Source of the DNA: UBA4582 sp047629195 | GTDB taxonomy: Bacteria > Pseudomonadota > Gammaproteobacteria > Pseudomonadales > Azotimanducaceae | NCBI GenBank assembly: GCA_047629195.1 | Contig: JBLHWY010000013.1 | Coordinates: forward strand, 1 to 64,000 | DNA length: 64,000 bases | Direction of reading: 5' to 3' | Notes under the pieces: model-generated | The model's input: the letters and a program-made list of their open reading frames with translations, nothing else | What the model was told of the DNA's origin: nothing | Databases searched by the model: none | Shown here: in pieces, positions 44,493 to 53,970 of the stretch | Layout: every line of letters starts with the position of its first letter | How positions within the stretch are numbered: the stretch's first letter is position 1 | Program-made: the position numbers and the translations under genes

Positions 44493-45404
44493 TCAGCTTC
44501 TGTGGGTGGCACGAATCTTTTCTTGAATATGTTCACCCGCGGTTATTTTTTCGTATTTAGCTGGACTATCACCAGTGATACAGCTTTGTAGAACTTCAAC
44601 GGGTGTTGCTGTGTCAGGGTCAACAAACATCGCGATGGAGTATCTTGAACTATTCCCGATTAAAGGCTGTACCCGATGCAACGTTGATTTGAAGCGACCG
44701 TTAGTCCAGCGCTCCATCAGGTCACCTGTGTTAACAACAATGGCGCCGTCTACTGGATCTACATCAACCCATTCTCCTTCATCCTGAACCTGTAACCCAC
44801 CGACGCCATTTTGAAATAGCAAAGTAATCATACCGTAATCTGTATGCGCGCCAGCTCCCAGCTGTCCATCTTCAATCGCTGAAATTTCAGTCGGAGGGTA
44901 ATGCAGAAGCCTCAAGCTAACGTTTTCACCATTGTGATATTTGACGAAGAATTGCGCATCTGTATTGAGGATTTCTGCGAATACTCTTTGTACTTTGTAA
45001 GCACTAGACAAACAATCCGCGAAAAATCGAGACATTTCATCCCGAAAATTACCATTTGGCCACCGTTCATCGGCACTATCATGATGCAGTAGATTTCGCA
45101 TTGTGAAGGTTTCTTTCACATCAGAAGGTTTTTTTGGATCTAAATACTCGACGCCTAAACCTTGGTAGCCAAAATTTTCGGCCGCACTTCTATAAGCAGA
45201 ACGACTTTTTGTTATCTCATCGCTGGCAAAAAACGTTTCGCTCATAGAAAAAATATTACTCAATTGCTGCTTTGAGACATCTAGATTACTAATCGACATA
45301 AAGCCCAATGTCGTGAGCGCATGTTCCATATCAAGCGCTATCGCCTTGATTGTTTCTGGTTTTGCTTCATCATAATAAGCGAAATCAATTATCGGCAATT
45401 TCAA
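44493..45404 (-). CDS. Isopenicillin N synthase-like Fe(II)/2-oxoglutarate oxygenase
   Basis: The family motifs are clear: LPIIDFAYYD at the start, GAHTDYGMITLLFQ (the HxD metal pair, near residue 193), NTGDLMERWTNGRFKSTLHRV with the distal His near 245, and RYSIAMFVDPD carrying the 2-oxoglutarate-binding Arg. The N-terminal DIOX_N segment is present, so the protein is full length (303). Bacterial members oxidise varied small molecules; no substrate is suggested here except by nearness to puuD, whose stop-distal end lies 49 bases downstream. That link is weak. Confidence 0.9.
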   Translation of the reverse strand: MKLPIIDFAYYDEAKPETIKAIALDMEHALTTLGFMSISNLDVSKQQLSNIFSMSETFFASDEITKSRSAYRSAAENFGYQGLGVEYLDPKKPSDVKETFTMRNLLHHDSADERWPNGNFRDEMSRFFADCLSSAYKVQRVFAEILNTDAQFFVKYHNGENVSLRLLHYPPTEISAIEDGQLGAGAHTDYGMITLLFQNGVGGLQVQDEGEWVDVDPVDGAIVVNTGDLMERWTNGRFKSTLHRVQPLIGNSSRYSIAMFVDPDTATPVEVLQSCITGDSPAKYEKITAGEHIQEKIRATHRS

Positions 45405-45453
45405 TGTAGACCTCCATACTCACGCATCATACACCCACATAAAATATTGAGTG

Positions 45454-46686
45454 CTATCTTTTTAGTACTGCATCCAACCAAGACAGCAGGTCATCACGCT
45501 CGACCTTTGTCATCCCAGTAACATTACCCAGCGGCATATATTTTGTTGCAACGGCAGTTTTCATCCGTGCAGCACTGCCGATAACATTCTCCATTTCATC
45601 CATCAGTACACCTGCCGGTGGTGCACTAAAACCAGGGTAGGTAGGTGACGCTGAATGACAAACAACGCAATGCTGAGCCAAAATATAGTTTGCGCGCTGA
45701 TCATTAACGACCACAGCCTCTATTTCGACACCCGTATCGGCGCCTTCTATCAAAGCACTCGCTTGCATCTTCGTTGGCATCTTTTCGTAACCCAAATAAA
45801 TCGCCACCACTAAAAATGCTAGGAACGCCTGCACCAAGATAGAGGGCTTAACAATTCCTCTATGACGCAAATTGAAAAAGTGTCTCGCATAAGCCATCAC
45901 AGCCATAACGTAGGCTAAAATAATCCAATTGTATTCATGCCCATACAGAAACGGGTAGTGATTACTGATCATGCAGAACAAGACGGGCAGAGTGAAGTAG
46001 TTGTTATGAGTTGAGCGTAATTTCGCAAAGGCGGCCAAATCAGCGTTAGGCTCATTTCCTTTTTCTACTGCAGCCACAAAAGATTTTTGAGCTGGAATAA
46101 TGCCAAGAAAAACATTGCCAGCCATGATCGTCGCCATCACTGCCCCCACGTGTAAATAGGCGGCCCTATCAGAAAACAACTTTGTTGAAAGCCAAGCGAG
46201 GAACGTCAGGTAAAATACAATTAACACCGCAAATACCATCGACTGATGCTTAAGCGGTGACCGAACTGCCAGCTCATAAAAACCCAAACCCAAAGCAAGA
46301 AAGCCAACGCTGGCAACCACCGCCACGCTGGGGTCCGATATCCAATTGTCAGGGCCGACCAAATAAGACTGTGCCTGAATGTAGTAGACCGCGACCATCA
46401 ACAGGGTACCGCTTATCCAGGTGGAATAGGCTTCCCATTTCGACCAATGCAGCGTCGCGGGCCATTGCGGCGGTGCCAATGCATATTTATTGAACTCATA
46501 AATGCCGCCACCATGGATGGACCAATTGTCACCCTTGATACCTTTATCTTTCTTCCATTGCGGCGGTTCCTGAAGACTATTATCCAACCATATAAAATGT
46601 AAGGAGGCACCTATCCATGCGATACCAGTAATCAAATGTATCCAGCGGACAATTAAACTAAACCAGTCTGTTAGGTACGCTTCCAT
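45454..46686 (-). CDS. puuD: Membrane-bound urate hydroxylase with cytochrome c domain
   Basis: PuuD oxidises urate to 5-hydroxyisourate and passes electrons to the respiratory chain through a fused cytochrome c, instead of making peroxide as soluble uricase does. Residues 1-310 hold about eight membrane helices starting WFSLIVRWIHLITGIAWIGAS. The C-terminal domain has the haem motif CVVCH near 341-345 and Met ligands in TKYMPLGNVTGM. Length (410) matches the family. It is last in the leftward xdhA-xdhB-xdhC-uraD-uraH-guaD-puuD set. Confidence 0.93.
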   Translation of the reverse strand: MEAYLTDWFSLIVRWIHLITGIAWIGASLHFIWLDNSLQEPPQWKKDKGIKGDNWSIHGGGIYEFNKYALAPPQWPATLHWSKWEAYSTWISGTLLMVAVYYIQAQSYLVGPDNWISDPSVAVVASVGFLALGLGFYELAVRSPLKHQSMVFAVLIVFYLTFLAWLSTKLFSDRAAYLHVGAVMATIMAGNVFLGIIPAQKSFVAAVEKGNEPNADLAAFAKLRSTHNNYFTLPVLFCMISNHYPFLYGHEYNWIILAYVMAVMAYARHFFNLRHRGIVKPSILVQAFLAFLVVAIYLGYEKMPTKMQASALIEGADTGVEIEAVVVNDQRANYILAQHCVVCHSASPTYPGFSAPPAGVLMDEMENVIGSAARMKTAVATKYMPLGNVTGMTKVERDDLLSWLDAVLKR

Positions 46687-46735
46687 AAAGTGAATTCTCT
46701 CGCTAAAGTGTTATGAAAAATCAACTACTAACGTA

Positions 46736-48058
46736 CTATGCAGTTAACTCATTCTTGTCATACTGTTTTACGCCATGGCAATAGGTACGCTCGACTGAGC
46801 GGTCGTCACCCATCATCATATATACAAACAACTCTTCATCTAGCCGATCACACTGACGTAATCTTCGAGTCATCATCGGTGTTGGTTCGGAGTCAAGTAC
46901 AACAATGTCTGCTTCTTTACCGACTTCAAAATTACCAATATGCGTATCCAGGTGGGCAGCGCGCGCGTTACCCAACGTCATCATATAAAAAGCCTCATAA
47001 GCATGCATTGAGTAACCCTGCATCTGACACACTTTATACGCTTCACCCAATGTCGTGAGCATAGAAAGGCTGGTGCCGCCACCGACATCAGTCGCAATAG
47101 AAATGGGGATACCCGCCTGCTTCAGTTTTTCAATAGGCATCAGACCACTCCCTAAGAATAGATTTGATGTGGGGCAAAAAGCTATGCGGCCACCACTGTC
47201 TGCAAGACGGATGATTTCCTCATCGCTCATATAGATACAGTGCCCGAATATTGATCTTTCGGTGTTCAAGCCGTATCGGTCATATGAATCCAAGTAGTCT
47301 GCCGTATGAGGGTGAACTTCCTTTAGCCAACGGATCTCCTCAAGGTCTTCCGACATATGAGTTTGCATCCAAACATCTGGGTATTCTTGCAGCAACTTCC
47401 CAGCCAACTGCAATTGTTCAACACTACTTGTACCAGAGAACCTCGGCGTAACAGCGTAGCCTAGCCGACCTTTCCCGTGCCATTTCTGTATTAACGCGGA
47501 ACTATCTTCGTAGCCTGACTGCGCCGTGTCCTGAAGTGCCGGGGGCGCATTCTGGTCCATCAATACTTTACCCGCAACTAACCGCATATCCCGTGATAGC
47601 GCAGCCTCGAATAGCGCCTCTGTCGATTGCTTATAACTCGTCGTATAAACAAACGATGTGGTCGTTCCCACCGAGAGGGAATAGTCCAGAAAATCATTAG
47701 CAGAAGCTTGCGCATAGGCGCTGTCGGCATACTGGGACTCCGCCGGAAAAGTATAGTTGTTGAGCCAGTCCAGCAGTTGAGTGCCATATGAGGCGATGAC
47801 ATCCACCTGGGGCGAGTGAACATGCATATCGATAAAGCCTGGCAGGATTATCTGATCTGGCAGCCAGTCACATTGTGACAAATCAAATCCTTCGGTCTCC
47901 ATTTTCTGCGCATCTGCGCAGCTCCTCACTTTTCCATCTTCGACCAGTAGCACGCCGTCTTCGAGGTAAACGAGATTATCTGCGCTTACGTTTGGGTCGC
48001 CGACGAAGTAAGCAATTCGTCCCCTCAGGGCCAACGAGTTTTTAACGCTTTGGCTCAT
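46736..48058 (-). CDS. guaD: Guanine deaminase
   Basis: This amidohydrolase turns guanine into xanthine and ammonia. The zinc-site motif DMHVHSPQ is near residue 77, with TQTHMSEDLEEI, FGHCIYMSDEE and TDVGGGTSLSML supplying further ligands, and LDSEPTPMMTRR near the end as in E. coli-type GuaD. Length (440) is normal. The ATG overlaps the uraH stop by one base (TGATG), so translation is coupled. Xanthine produced here is the substrate of XdhAB in the same transcript. Confidence 0.95.
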   Translation of the reverse strand: MSQSVKNSLALRGRIAYFVGDPNVSADNLVYLEDGVLLVEDGKVRSCADAQKMETEGFDLSQCDWLPDQIILPGFIDMHVHSPQVDVIASYGTQLLDWLNNYTFPAESQYADSAYAQASANDFLDYSLSVGTTTSFVYTTSYKQSTEALFEAALSRDMRLVAGKVLMDQNAPPALQDTAQSGYEDSSALIQKWHGKGRLGYAVTPRFSGTSSVEQLQLAGKLLQEYPDVWMQTHMSEDLEEIRWLKEVHPHTADYLDSYDRYGLNTERSIFGHCIYMSDEEIIRLADSGGRIAFCPTSNLFLGSGLMPIEKLKQAGIPISIATDVGGGTSLSMLTTLGEAYKVCQMQGYSMHAYEAFYMMTLGNARAAHLDTHIGNFEVGKEADIVVLDSEPTPMMTRRLRQCDRLDEELFVYMMMGDDRSVERTYCHGVKQYDKNELTA

Positions 48059-48402
48059 CAGCTGCCCCTATATGTTGAGTAACCAAAGGGATTCAGCAGC
48101 AAAGGAACATGGTAGTGCTCTGCGTCATCGACAACTTTGAATGCAATTTGTATATCAGAATAGAAGCTGGACTCACCTATACCCGAAAAATAGCTATCAA
48201 CATCAAACTCTAATCGATAACTGCCTGCTAAGCGTTCTACGTTTCTATCCCATTGGGTCACCCGTCCATCAACATCTGTCACACCTGTTGCAATAGGGTT
48301 ACTTAGATGGACGTCTGAGTCTCGATACAGATTAACAGTGACTGCTCCGGCTGGCCGGCCACGACTAGTGTCCAGAATATGTGTTGTTATCATCGGCTTC
48401 AC
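48058..48402 (-). CDS. uraH: 5-hydroxyisourate hydrolase (transthyretin-like)
   Basis: The protein hydrolyses 5-hydroxyisourate to OHCU. It opens ITTHILDTSRGRPAG and ends with the diagnostic C-terminal tetrapeptide YRGS, with HYHVPLLLNPFGYSTYRGS before it. The 114-residue size is normal and no signal peptide is present. The start may be GTG at 48402 or ATG three codons later. It acts on the product of PuuD and hands on to UraD; its stop overlaps the guaD start. Confidence 0.95.
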   Translation of the reverse strand: MKPMITTHILDTSRGRPAGAVTVNLYRDSDVHLSNPIATGVTDVDGRVTQWDRNVERLAGSYRLEFDVDSYFSGIGESSFYSDIQIAFKVVDDAEHYHVPLLLNPFGYSTYRGS

Positions 48403-48464
48403 TTCTTCTTACCTCTTATTGCTTAGTTAAATATCGCTGAACTTTCGGACAGCTTGCAGACAGC

Positions 48465-49010
48465 TCAAGACGACAGCAGTTTCTCAAGTCGGAGCTGAGT
48501 AATTGCACCCTGTTCATGCGCGGCATTCTTCAGCTCGTCTTCACGAGAATTTTCGATTCTATCTTTTAAAAGCTTGAGCATCTCGGCAGCGGACTTACCC
48601 GTTGCACAGACAATAAAAATGAAACCATGGACTGTAAGATACCGCTTATTGAGTTCCGCAAGCTCTACCAGCGTTTGCTCGTCAGCCTGCGTAATTTGGC
48701 CTTGTTCGCGATTAGCACTGCTAGCATATTTGTTTCGAAGAGCATCCAGGTCGCCGATTTGGGGATGACCCAAAAATGCTTCTAGCTTTTCGGCTTCAGT
48801 TGAATATTGCCAACAGTCGCGAGCAGCGTCAAAAACCGATTGCGCCGAATCATAGGGTCGCGCCAGGTTCATATCCGAAGCCCACCGAGCGCAATGACAG
48901 CAACTCAAGAAAGCCCCATGGGCTTCATCATTGCTTTGGGAATTAAGACCAGCAAAGTTCACGGCTTTTGATGAAGCGCCGCTCATGGCTGTTTTTGAAG
49001 AACCGCTCAT
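48465..49010 (-). CDS. uraD: OHCU decarboxylase
   Basis: UraD decarboxylates OHCU to (S)-allantoin. Family residues are visible: LGHPQIGDL (catalytic His), SANREQGQI with the Glu, NKRYLTVHGFIFIVCATG, and the Arg in IENSREDELKNA. The N-terminus has two nearly identical openings, MSGSSKTA and MSGASSKA, produced by a 24-base duplication, so initiation may occur at 49010 or at the ATG at 48986. Its first ATG overlaps the xdhC stop as ATGA. Product and substrate link PuuD/UraH with PuuE. Confidence 0.92.
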   Translation of the reverse strand: MSGSSKTAMSGASSKAVNFAGLNSQSNDEAHGAFLSCCHCARWASDMNLARPYDSAQSVFDAARDCWQYSTEAEKLEAFLGHPQIGDLDALRNKYASSANREQGQITQADEQTLVELAELNKRYLTVHGFIFIVCATGKSAAEMLKLLKDRIENSREDELKNAAHEQGAITQLRLEKLLSS

Positions 49011-49017
49011 GGCTGTT
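48979..49017. repeat. Direct repeat duplicating the uraD start
   Basis: The 15-base sequence CCGCTCATGGCTGTT (plus strand) occurs at 48979-48993 and 49003-49017, a 24-base period. On the minus strand each copy carries ACAGCCATGAG, so a start codon and its flank are duplicated in frame. Confidence 0.85.
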
Positions 49018-49867
49018 CCTCATTTTGTATCGCGCCGCCTTGTTGGATGACCTCTTTAATATCTCCCCAGCTTAACCCACGTCGGGATAAACGCTCTGCC
49101 ACCGGGGGTAAAGATAGCAATTGCGCTGCAATGGAAACCGCAACCTCCATCGGCAACTTACCGTTAAGCTTTGGATCTCCTATTGGACACCGGACTCGTT
49201 CGATTATCGTTTCATCAAAACCATCGTGCCGCAATCGCTTTCTAAACCTTCCAGCTTTGGTGTCTGACCCTATTAGACCAAGAAACGTGAAATCATCTTG
49301 CTCTAGTATTTCTCGAGTTAATTCATAATCTAGGGCGTGATCGTGAGTGACAATAACAATACAAGCACCAGATGCTATCTGTTCCAGGTATTCGACGGGG
49401 TTCTCCAGTAATACGCTCATTACGCTGGGCGCAGTTAAAGTCGGAAAAAGCTCTGCACGACTATCAACCCAAGTCACCTGCATATCTAGTCCTGAGACAA
49501 TAGTGATCAGCGCGCTGCCAACGTGACCCGCACCGAAAATAACCACATTCATAACTGTTTCAGGAAATACTTCAAACAACACTGTCATGCTGCCACCGCA
49601 ACATTGATTAGCTTCCGCTGCTAACGGAAAATGATGAACCTGCTGTACTTGTTCCTTTTTAGCCAAAAGTTCTCGCGCCCGTTGGGTAGCGAGAAATTCC
49701 AATCTGCCACCACCAATTGTGTCGAAAGTCTCGTTTGCCGTGACAACCATTTTACTACCCCCTTCACGGGGCGTAGATCCCGTTGCACCTACCACTGTTA
49801 CCAACGTGAAAGCTTGCGCACTTTCATGGCACTTTGCCAACGCCTGCTGCCAACTATGCTTTAACAT
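49007..49867 (-). CDS. xdhC: Xanthine dehydrogenase accessory factor
   Basis: XdhC binds molybdenum cofactor, promotes its sulfuration and inserts it into XdhB. The 286-residue protein has the XdhC N-terminal domain (TLVTVVGATGSTPREGGSKMVV, GGGRLEF) and a C-terminal Rossmann domain (VVIFGAGHVGSAL near residue 117, FLGLIGSDTKAGRFRKRL). The ATG at 49867 is chosen because AAGGAG lies six bases upstream; it overlaps the end of xdhB by 14 bases. A longer frame is an artefact inside xdhB. Confidence 0.94.
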   Translation of the reverse strand: MLKHSWQQALAKCHESAQAFTLVTVVGATGSTPREGGSKMVVTANETFDTIGGGRLEFLATQRARELLAKKEQVQQVHHFPLAAEANQCCGGSMTVLFEVFPETVMNVVIFGAGHVGSALITIVSGLDMQVTWVDSRAELFPTLTAPSVMSVLLENPVEYLEQIASGACIVIVTHDHALDYELTREILEQDDFTFLGLIGSDTKAGRFRKRLRHDGFDETIIERVRCPIGDPKLNGKLPMEVAVSIAAQLLSLPPVAERLSRRGLSWGDIKEVIQQGGAIQNEEQP

Positions 49868-52271
49868 CGTTGGCTCCTTCAGAGAATGTAGTGACGGTCT
49901 CTCGAATACAACGATAAACCTCCTCACTGGTTGCCGGAGCATTCATCTGTGGACTTAAGGTGTAATTCGAGAGACTGGCACAGGCATCTCTTAAGGCGCA
50001 CCACGCTGAAATGCCTAACATTAACGGCGGCTCACCGACTGCTTTTGAGCGGTATATCGTTTCTTCATTGTTCACCTCATCATAAAGGGCAACATTGAAT
50101 ATCGCCGGCGTATCGTAAGCGGTAGGTATTTTGTAGTTTGCTGGGCTATTTGAAACAAGTCGACCTTGGTCGTCCCACTTCAAATCTTCCGTTGTTAGCC
50201 AACCCATACCCTGAATGTATCCACCTTCTATCTGACCTATATCTAACGCTGGGTTGAGTGACTCACCCACGTCATGAAGTATATCGACTCTGGCGATCCG
50301 ATTTTCGCCCGTTCGAATATCAACGATCACCTCAGTTGCGGCGGCGCCATTGGCAAAATAGAAGAACGGCTGTCCTGACTGCGTCGCAAAATCGAAGGAT
50401 ATTTTTGGGGTCTTGTAAAAACCCGCAGCAGACAAGTGCACTCTGGACATGTACGCGAGCTTAACGATTTCATTGAACGGCCTCTCTTTACCGTTAATCT
50501 TGACGACATCATTTTCAATACTCACACTATTCTGTGGGCAAGCAAAATGTTCGGCACAAAATTTGGTTAAACGAAACTTGATTTGCTCAACCGCATCAAG
50601 CACAGCCATGCCATTGAGGTCTGTGCCTGAGGATGCAGCTGTGGGCGAAGTGTTGGGCACTTTGTCAGTGCGGGTCGCCGTTACCTGAATTCGTGCAAGT
50701 GACACGCCCATAGCCCTAGCAGCAACTTGCGCAACCTTGGTGTGTAAACCCTGTCCCATCTCAGTACCACCGTGGTTAAGGTGAATACTACCATCGGTAT
50801 AAACATGCACCAATGCACCAGCTTGGTTTAAGTGGTTAGCAGTGAAAGAGATTCCGAATTTAACTGGGGTGAGCGCAAGCCCTTTTCTAAGGTGCGATCC
50901 GTTCTCGGCACTCTTGTGATTAAAATCGACTATCGCGGCACGCCTTGACCGATAGTCACAGGAGAGCTCAAGTTGTTCTATCAGCCGAATCAGAACATGT
51001 TGTTCTACCACCTGGCCATAAGGTGTGCGATCACGTCCTTCACGATAAAGGTTCGTTTTGCGAACATCCAAAGGATCTTTTGCTATTTTCCTCGCTATAT
51101 CGTCAATCATTCCCTCGGCGGCCATCATCCCCTTCGGTCCACCAAAGCCTCTGAACGCTGTATTCGAAACAGTATTCGTTTTACATCGATAACCTGTAAT
51201 AGAAACATTTTCGTAGTAGTAGCTATTGTCAGCATGGAACATCGCACGATCGACAATCCCTTCAGACAGATCAGGTGAGTAACCGCACATCGCGACTAGA
51301 TCCATATTCACGCCGTTTATTAATCCATTGGCATCGAAACCTGCCTCATAACGATTCCAAAAATCATGGCGTTTGCCGGTTTGCACCATGTCATCTTGCC
51401 GGGTCATACGAAACTTTACTGGACGATTGTTTCGACGGGCAAAAATTGCCGCCATGCAAGCCAGTGCCGCCGCCTGGGATTCTTTACCACCGAATCCCCC
51501 ACCCATTCTGCGAACCTCGACCTGCACCTGATTAAGATCAATCGCCAGGACTTTTGCTACCAACTTTTGAACTTCTGTGGGATGTTGGGATGAACTAATG
51601 ACATGAACACCTTCATCCTCTGTGGGCGTGCATTGGCAAATCTGCCCTTCGAGGTAGAAATGCTCCTGCCCTCGCACATATTGCTCCCCTTGAATACGGA
51701 ACAGCGATGCAGAAATTGCGGCATCTGCATCGCCTTGTAAAAAGCGCTTTTCAGGCAGAACAAAAGACGCCTTGGTCATCGCCTCTTGTGGTGTCACAGT
51801 AGCCTCCAGCACTTCGTACTCTATAGCACCAAGCTCAGCTGCCCGCTTTGCCGCAGCCAAGGACGTTGCCGCCACAGCAAATACAGGTTGACCAACAAAC
51901 TCGACTAAACCGTTTGCCAACAAAGGGTCGCCGCTATACACAGCGCCAACATCACCATCTCCTGGAATATCCACAAAGGTAATGACATCGACCACGCCAG
52001 GACTGCGACGTACGGCGTCGAGCTCTAGGCTTTTTATTTTCGCATGAGCATGAACTGACTTACCTGTAGCGATATGAAGCTGATTCGGTGATTCAACCAA
52101 ATCGTCTATGTACAGCGCCCTGCCAGTAACATGTTTAATCGCGGATTCGTGTTGCTGGCTGTGACGTGTGTCCTTGGGATCCCACAGAGGATGTTCGATT
52201 TTTGACTCTACTGCACTTGGTTTAATAATGGACTTTGCAATAGATTGAAGGGGTGCGTCATGATCAGACAT
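49854..52271 (-). CDS. xdhB: Xanthine dehydrogenase, molybdopterin subunit
   Basis: The large subunit (805 aa) binds molybdopterin and oxidises hypoxanthine and xanthine to urate. Landmarks are RRMGGGFGGKESQ near 290, TAFRGFGGPKGM near 375, HGGTEMGQGLHTK near 500, and the active-site Glu in KAVGEPPLMLG near the C-terminus. The ATG at 52271 follows AGGAGG and overlaps the end of xdhA, so the two are coupled. Length is normal for bacterial XdhB. Confidence 0.95.
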   Translation of the reverse strand: MSDHDAPLQSIAKSIIKPSAVESKIEHPLWDPKDTRHSQQHESAIKHVTGRALYIDDLVESPNQLHIATGKSVHAHAKIKSLELDAVRRSPGVVDVITFVDIPGDGDVGAVYSGDPLLANGLVEFVGQPVFAVAATSLAAAKRAAELGAIEYEVLEATVTPQEAMTKASFVLPEKRFLQGDADAAISASLFRIQGEQYVRGQEHFYLEGQICQCTPTEDEGVHVISSSQHPTEVQKLVAKVLAIDLNQVQVEVRRMGGGFGGKESQAAALACMAAIFARRNNRPVKFRMTRQDDMVQTGKRHDFWNRYEAGFDANGLINGVNMDLVAMCGYSPDLSEGIVDRAMFHADNSYYYENVSITGYRCKTNTVSNTAFRGFGGPKGMMAAEGMIDDIARKIAKDPLDVRKTNLYREGRDRTPYGQVVEQHVLIRLIEQLELSCDYRSRRAAIVDFNHKSAENGSHLRKGLALTPVKFGISFTANHLNQAGALVHVYTDGSIHLNHGGTEMGQGLHTKVAQVAARAMGVSLARIQVTATRTDKVPNTSPTAASSGTDLNGMAVLDAVEQIKFRLTKFCAEHFACPQNSVSIENDVVKINGKERPFNEIVKLAYMSRVHLSAAGFYKTPKISFDFATQSGQPFFYFANGAAATEVIVDIRTGENRIARVDILHDVGESLNPALDIGQIEGGYIQGMGWLTTEDLKWDDQGRLVSNSPANYKIPTAYDTPAIFNVALYDEVNNEETIYRSKAVGEPPLMLGISAWCALRDACASLSNYTLSPQMNAPATSEEVYRCIRETVTTFSEGANDVKA

Positions 52272-53826
52272 CGGTGACCTCCTGAATAGCGGGTAATGTA
52301 AGTTCGTCAATTCTAGGCATATGACCACCACCGAACTCGATCAAGGCTCGCGCTAGCATTTCACTAGCCATCGCTGCCCTAAACTCTGCACTTGCTCGCA
52401 CGTCTGACATAGGCGTTAGTGTTTGCGCTAACAATTCACAAGCCTGACTTATCAATTCCTCTGTCAATTCATTGGCTACCAACAATTGCTCAACGACAGG
52501 CACCCTAAGCGGTATAGCAGCCATGCCGCCATAAGCTACTCTGACATGGTTTAGTTGCTGCTGATTTCCGTCGAAAGAAAATGCCCCCATGACAGATGAA
52601 ATATCATCTTCAAGGCGCTTAGAATGTTTATAAAATCGGTGAAAACGATTTACTGCTGATGTGGGAATATTTATCTGTGCAATATATTGATTCGATTGAA
52701 GTGTCGTCTTTCGATAATCTAGGTAGAAATCCGCTATCGGGATTTCCATTTCGCTGGCAGAAGTGCTGCCGCCGGACTCATCTGACTCACAAGACCTAAT
52801 GACTAATTCAGCGTCCCAAGCAAGAAGCGCGGGTGGCGTATCAGCAATGGGCGATGCATTACCAATGTTACCGCCAAGCGTACCCCGGTTTCGGATTTGC
52901 CTCGAGCCCAATCGATGCAGCAGGTGCACAAATGCAGGTGATCTATGTTCAAAATATGCTTCGATGTCCGTGTAGGCTGCTGCGGCACCAATTTTAATTC
53001 GATCGTCTGAGGTCTCCAGAATCAGAAGTTCATCGACAGCTGTAATATCAATGATTCTGTCAAAGCTTCGCCATCGCTGTGTGATTTCGAGAGCAAAATC
53101 TGTGCAACCCGCGACAAGTGCTTCATTACCAAACTTCGCAACCAGCGAATCAAGCTGAGCTAGCGACTTAGGAGTAGAATATGCGCCATGATGATGCGTG
53201 TTTGCTGCGGCTTTCTCGTCAGTTGTATTCCGCTTATAAGCCTGCCTTAGAAATTTCTCCGATGATTCATCGCTAACTGATATCGCTGATTCTTGCATTA
53301 ACACATCGACACCAGCATCGATGATTGGACGATAGCCTGTACAGCGACAGAGATTTCCAGAAATGCCATCCATCACTTTCTCGCGCGCCTGATCCATCAC
53401 TTGTTGTTTTTGAGTCTGAACTTGAGACTGAATTTGCGCTTCAGTCAGCGTCGCCAGCGACATGACAAACCCAGGCGTGCAGAATCCACACTGAGATCCG
53501 TGGTAATCCACCATCGCCTGCTGCGCTGGATGAAGCGTTGTTCCCTGCGCTAACCCTTCCACCGTTACCAGATGCTTATTCGCCAGGGAACCTGCCAGGC
53601 TAATGCAAGCATTGACCGATCTGTAGCCAATGACCCCTTCGCTGTCTGCCTCGCCAACCATAACGGTACAAGCTCCGCAGTCGCCAGAGGCACAACCTTC
53701 TTTGGTTCCGACCAGCCCCCTATCACGAAGCATATTGAGTATGGTGGTATCCGGGCTAAAGTCAGACTTCATCAGCGAAGTCTCGCTAGAAGTGGTAACC
53801 AAGTCCTTGTTCAACATGAATTCCAC
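52264..53826 (-). CDS. xdhA: Xanthine dehydrogenase, FAD and iron-sulfur subunit
   Basis: The small subunit (520 aa) carries electrons from the Mo site to NAD. The first 2Fe-2S site is GCASGDCGAC near residues 44-53, the second CGFCTPGF and GNLCRCTGYRP (about 110-165), then an FAD-binding domain with AGCTDFAL and GGNIGNASPIAD. The start is GTG, seven bases after GAGGG. It is the first gene of the purine-oxidation transcript and is divergent from the TetR-type regulator. Confidence 0.95.
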   Translation of the reverse strand: MEFMLNKDLVTTSSETSLMKSDFSPDTTILNMLRDRGLVGTKEGCASGDCGACTVMVGEADSEGVIGYRSVNACISLAGSLANKHLVTVEGLAQGTTLHPAQQAMVDYHGSQCGFCTPGFVMSLATLTEAQIQSQVQTQKQQVMDQAREKVMDGISGNLCRCTGYRPIIDAGVDVLMQESAISVSDESSEKFLRQAYKRNTTDEKAAANTHHHGAYSTPKSLAQLDSLVAKFGNEALVAGCTDFALEITQRWRSFDRIIDITAVDELLILETSDDRIKIGAAAAYTDIEAYFEHRSPAFVHLLHRLGSRQIRNRGTLGGNIGNASPIADTPPALLAWDAELVIRSCESDESGGSTSASEMEIPIADFYLDYRKTTLQSNQYIAQINIPTSAVNRFHRFYKHSKRLEDDISSVMGAFSFDGNQQQLNHVRVAYGGMAAIPLRVPVVEQLLVANELTEELISQACELLAQTLTPMSDVRASAEFRAAMASEMLARALIEFGGGHMPRIDELTLPAIQEVTDV

Positions 53827-53845
53827 GGGGAATCCCTCACTTTAA

Positions 53846-53889
53846 ATGAATGTTCTTATGTTCATATAAAAAACTGTCCATGTCGACAG
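53846..53889. promoter_or_regulatory. Candidate operator elements between xdhA and the TetR-type regulator
   Basis: The 144-base divergent gap has a direct repeat ATGTTC-TT-ATGTTC (53850-53863) enclosed by ATGAA/TTCAT inverted arms (53846-53865), and an imperfect palindrome CTGTCCATGTCGACAG (53874-53889, 12 of 16 positions symmetrical). Both lie just upstream of xdhA. A clean E. coli RutR-type site is not visible. Confidence 0.4.
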
Positions 53890-53970
53890 CTTTTAGCAAA
53901 AACCCGGCCCCAATCACCTCCGCACTATTTTGACACATGAATTTCGCCCAAAATTGCACTTTTAAGACCA

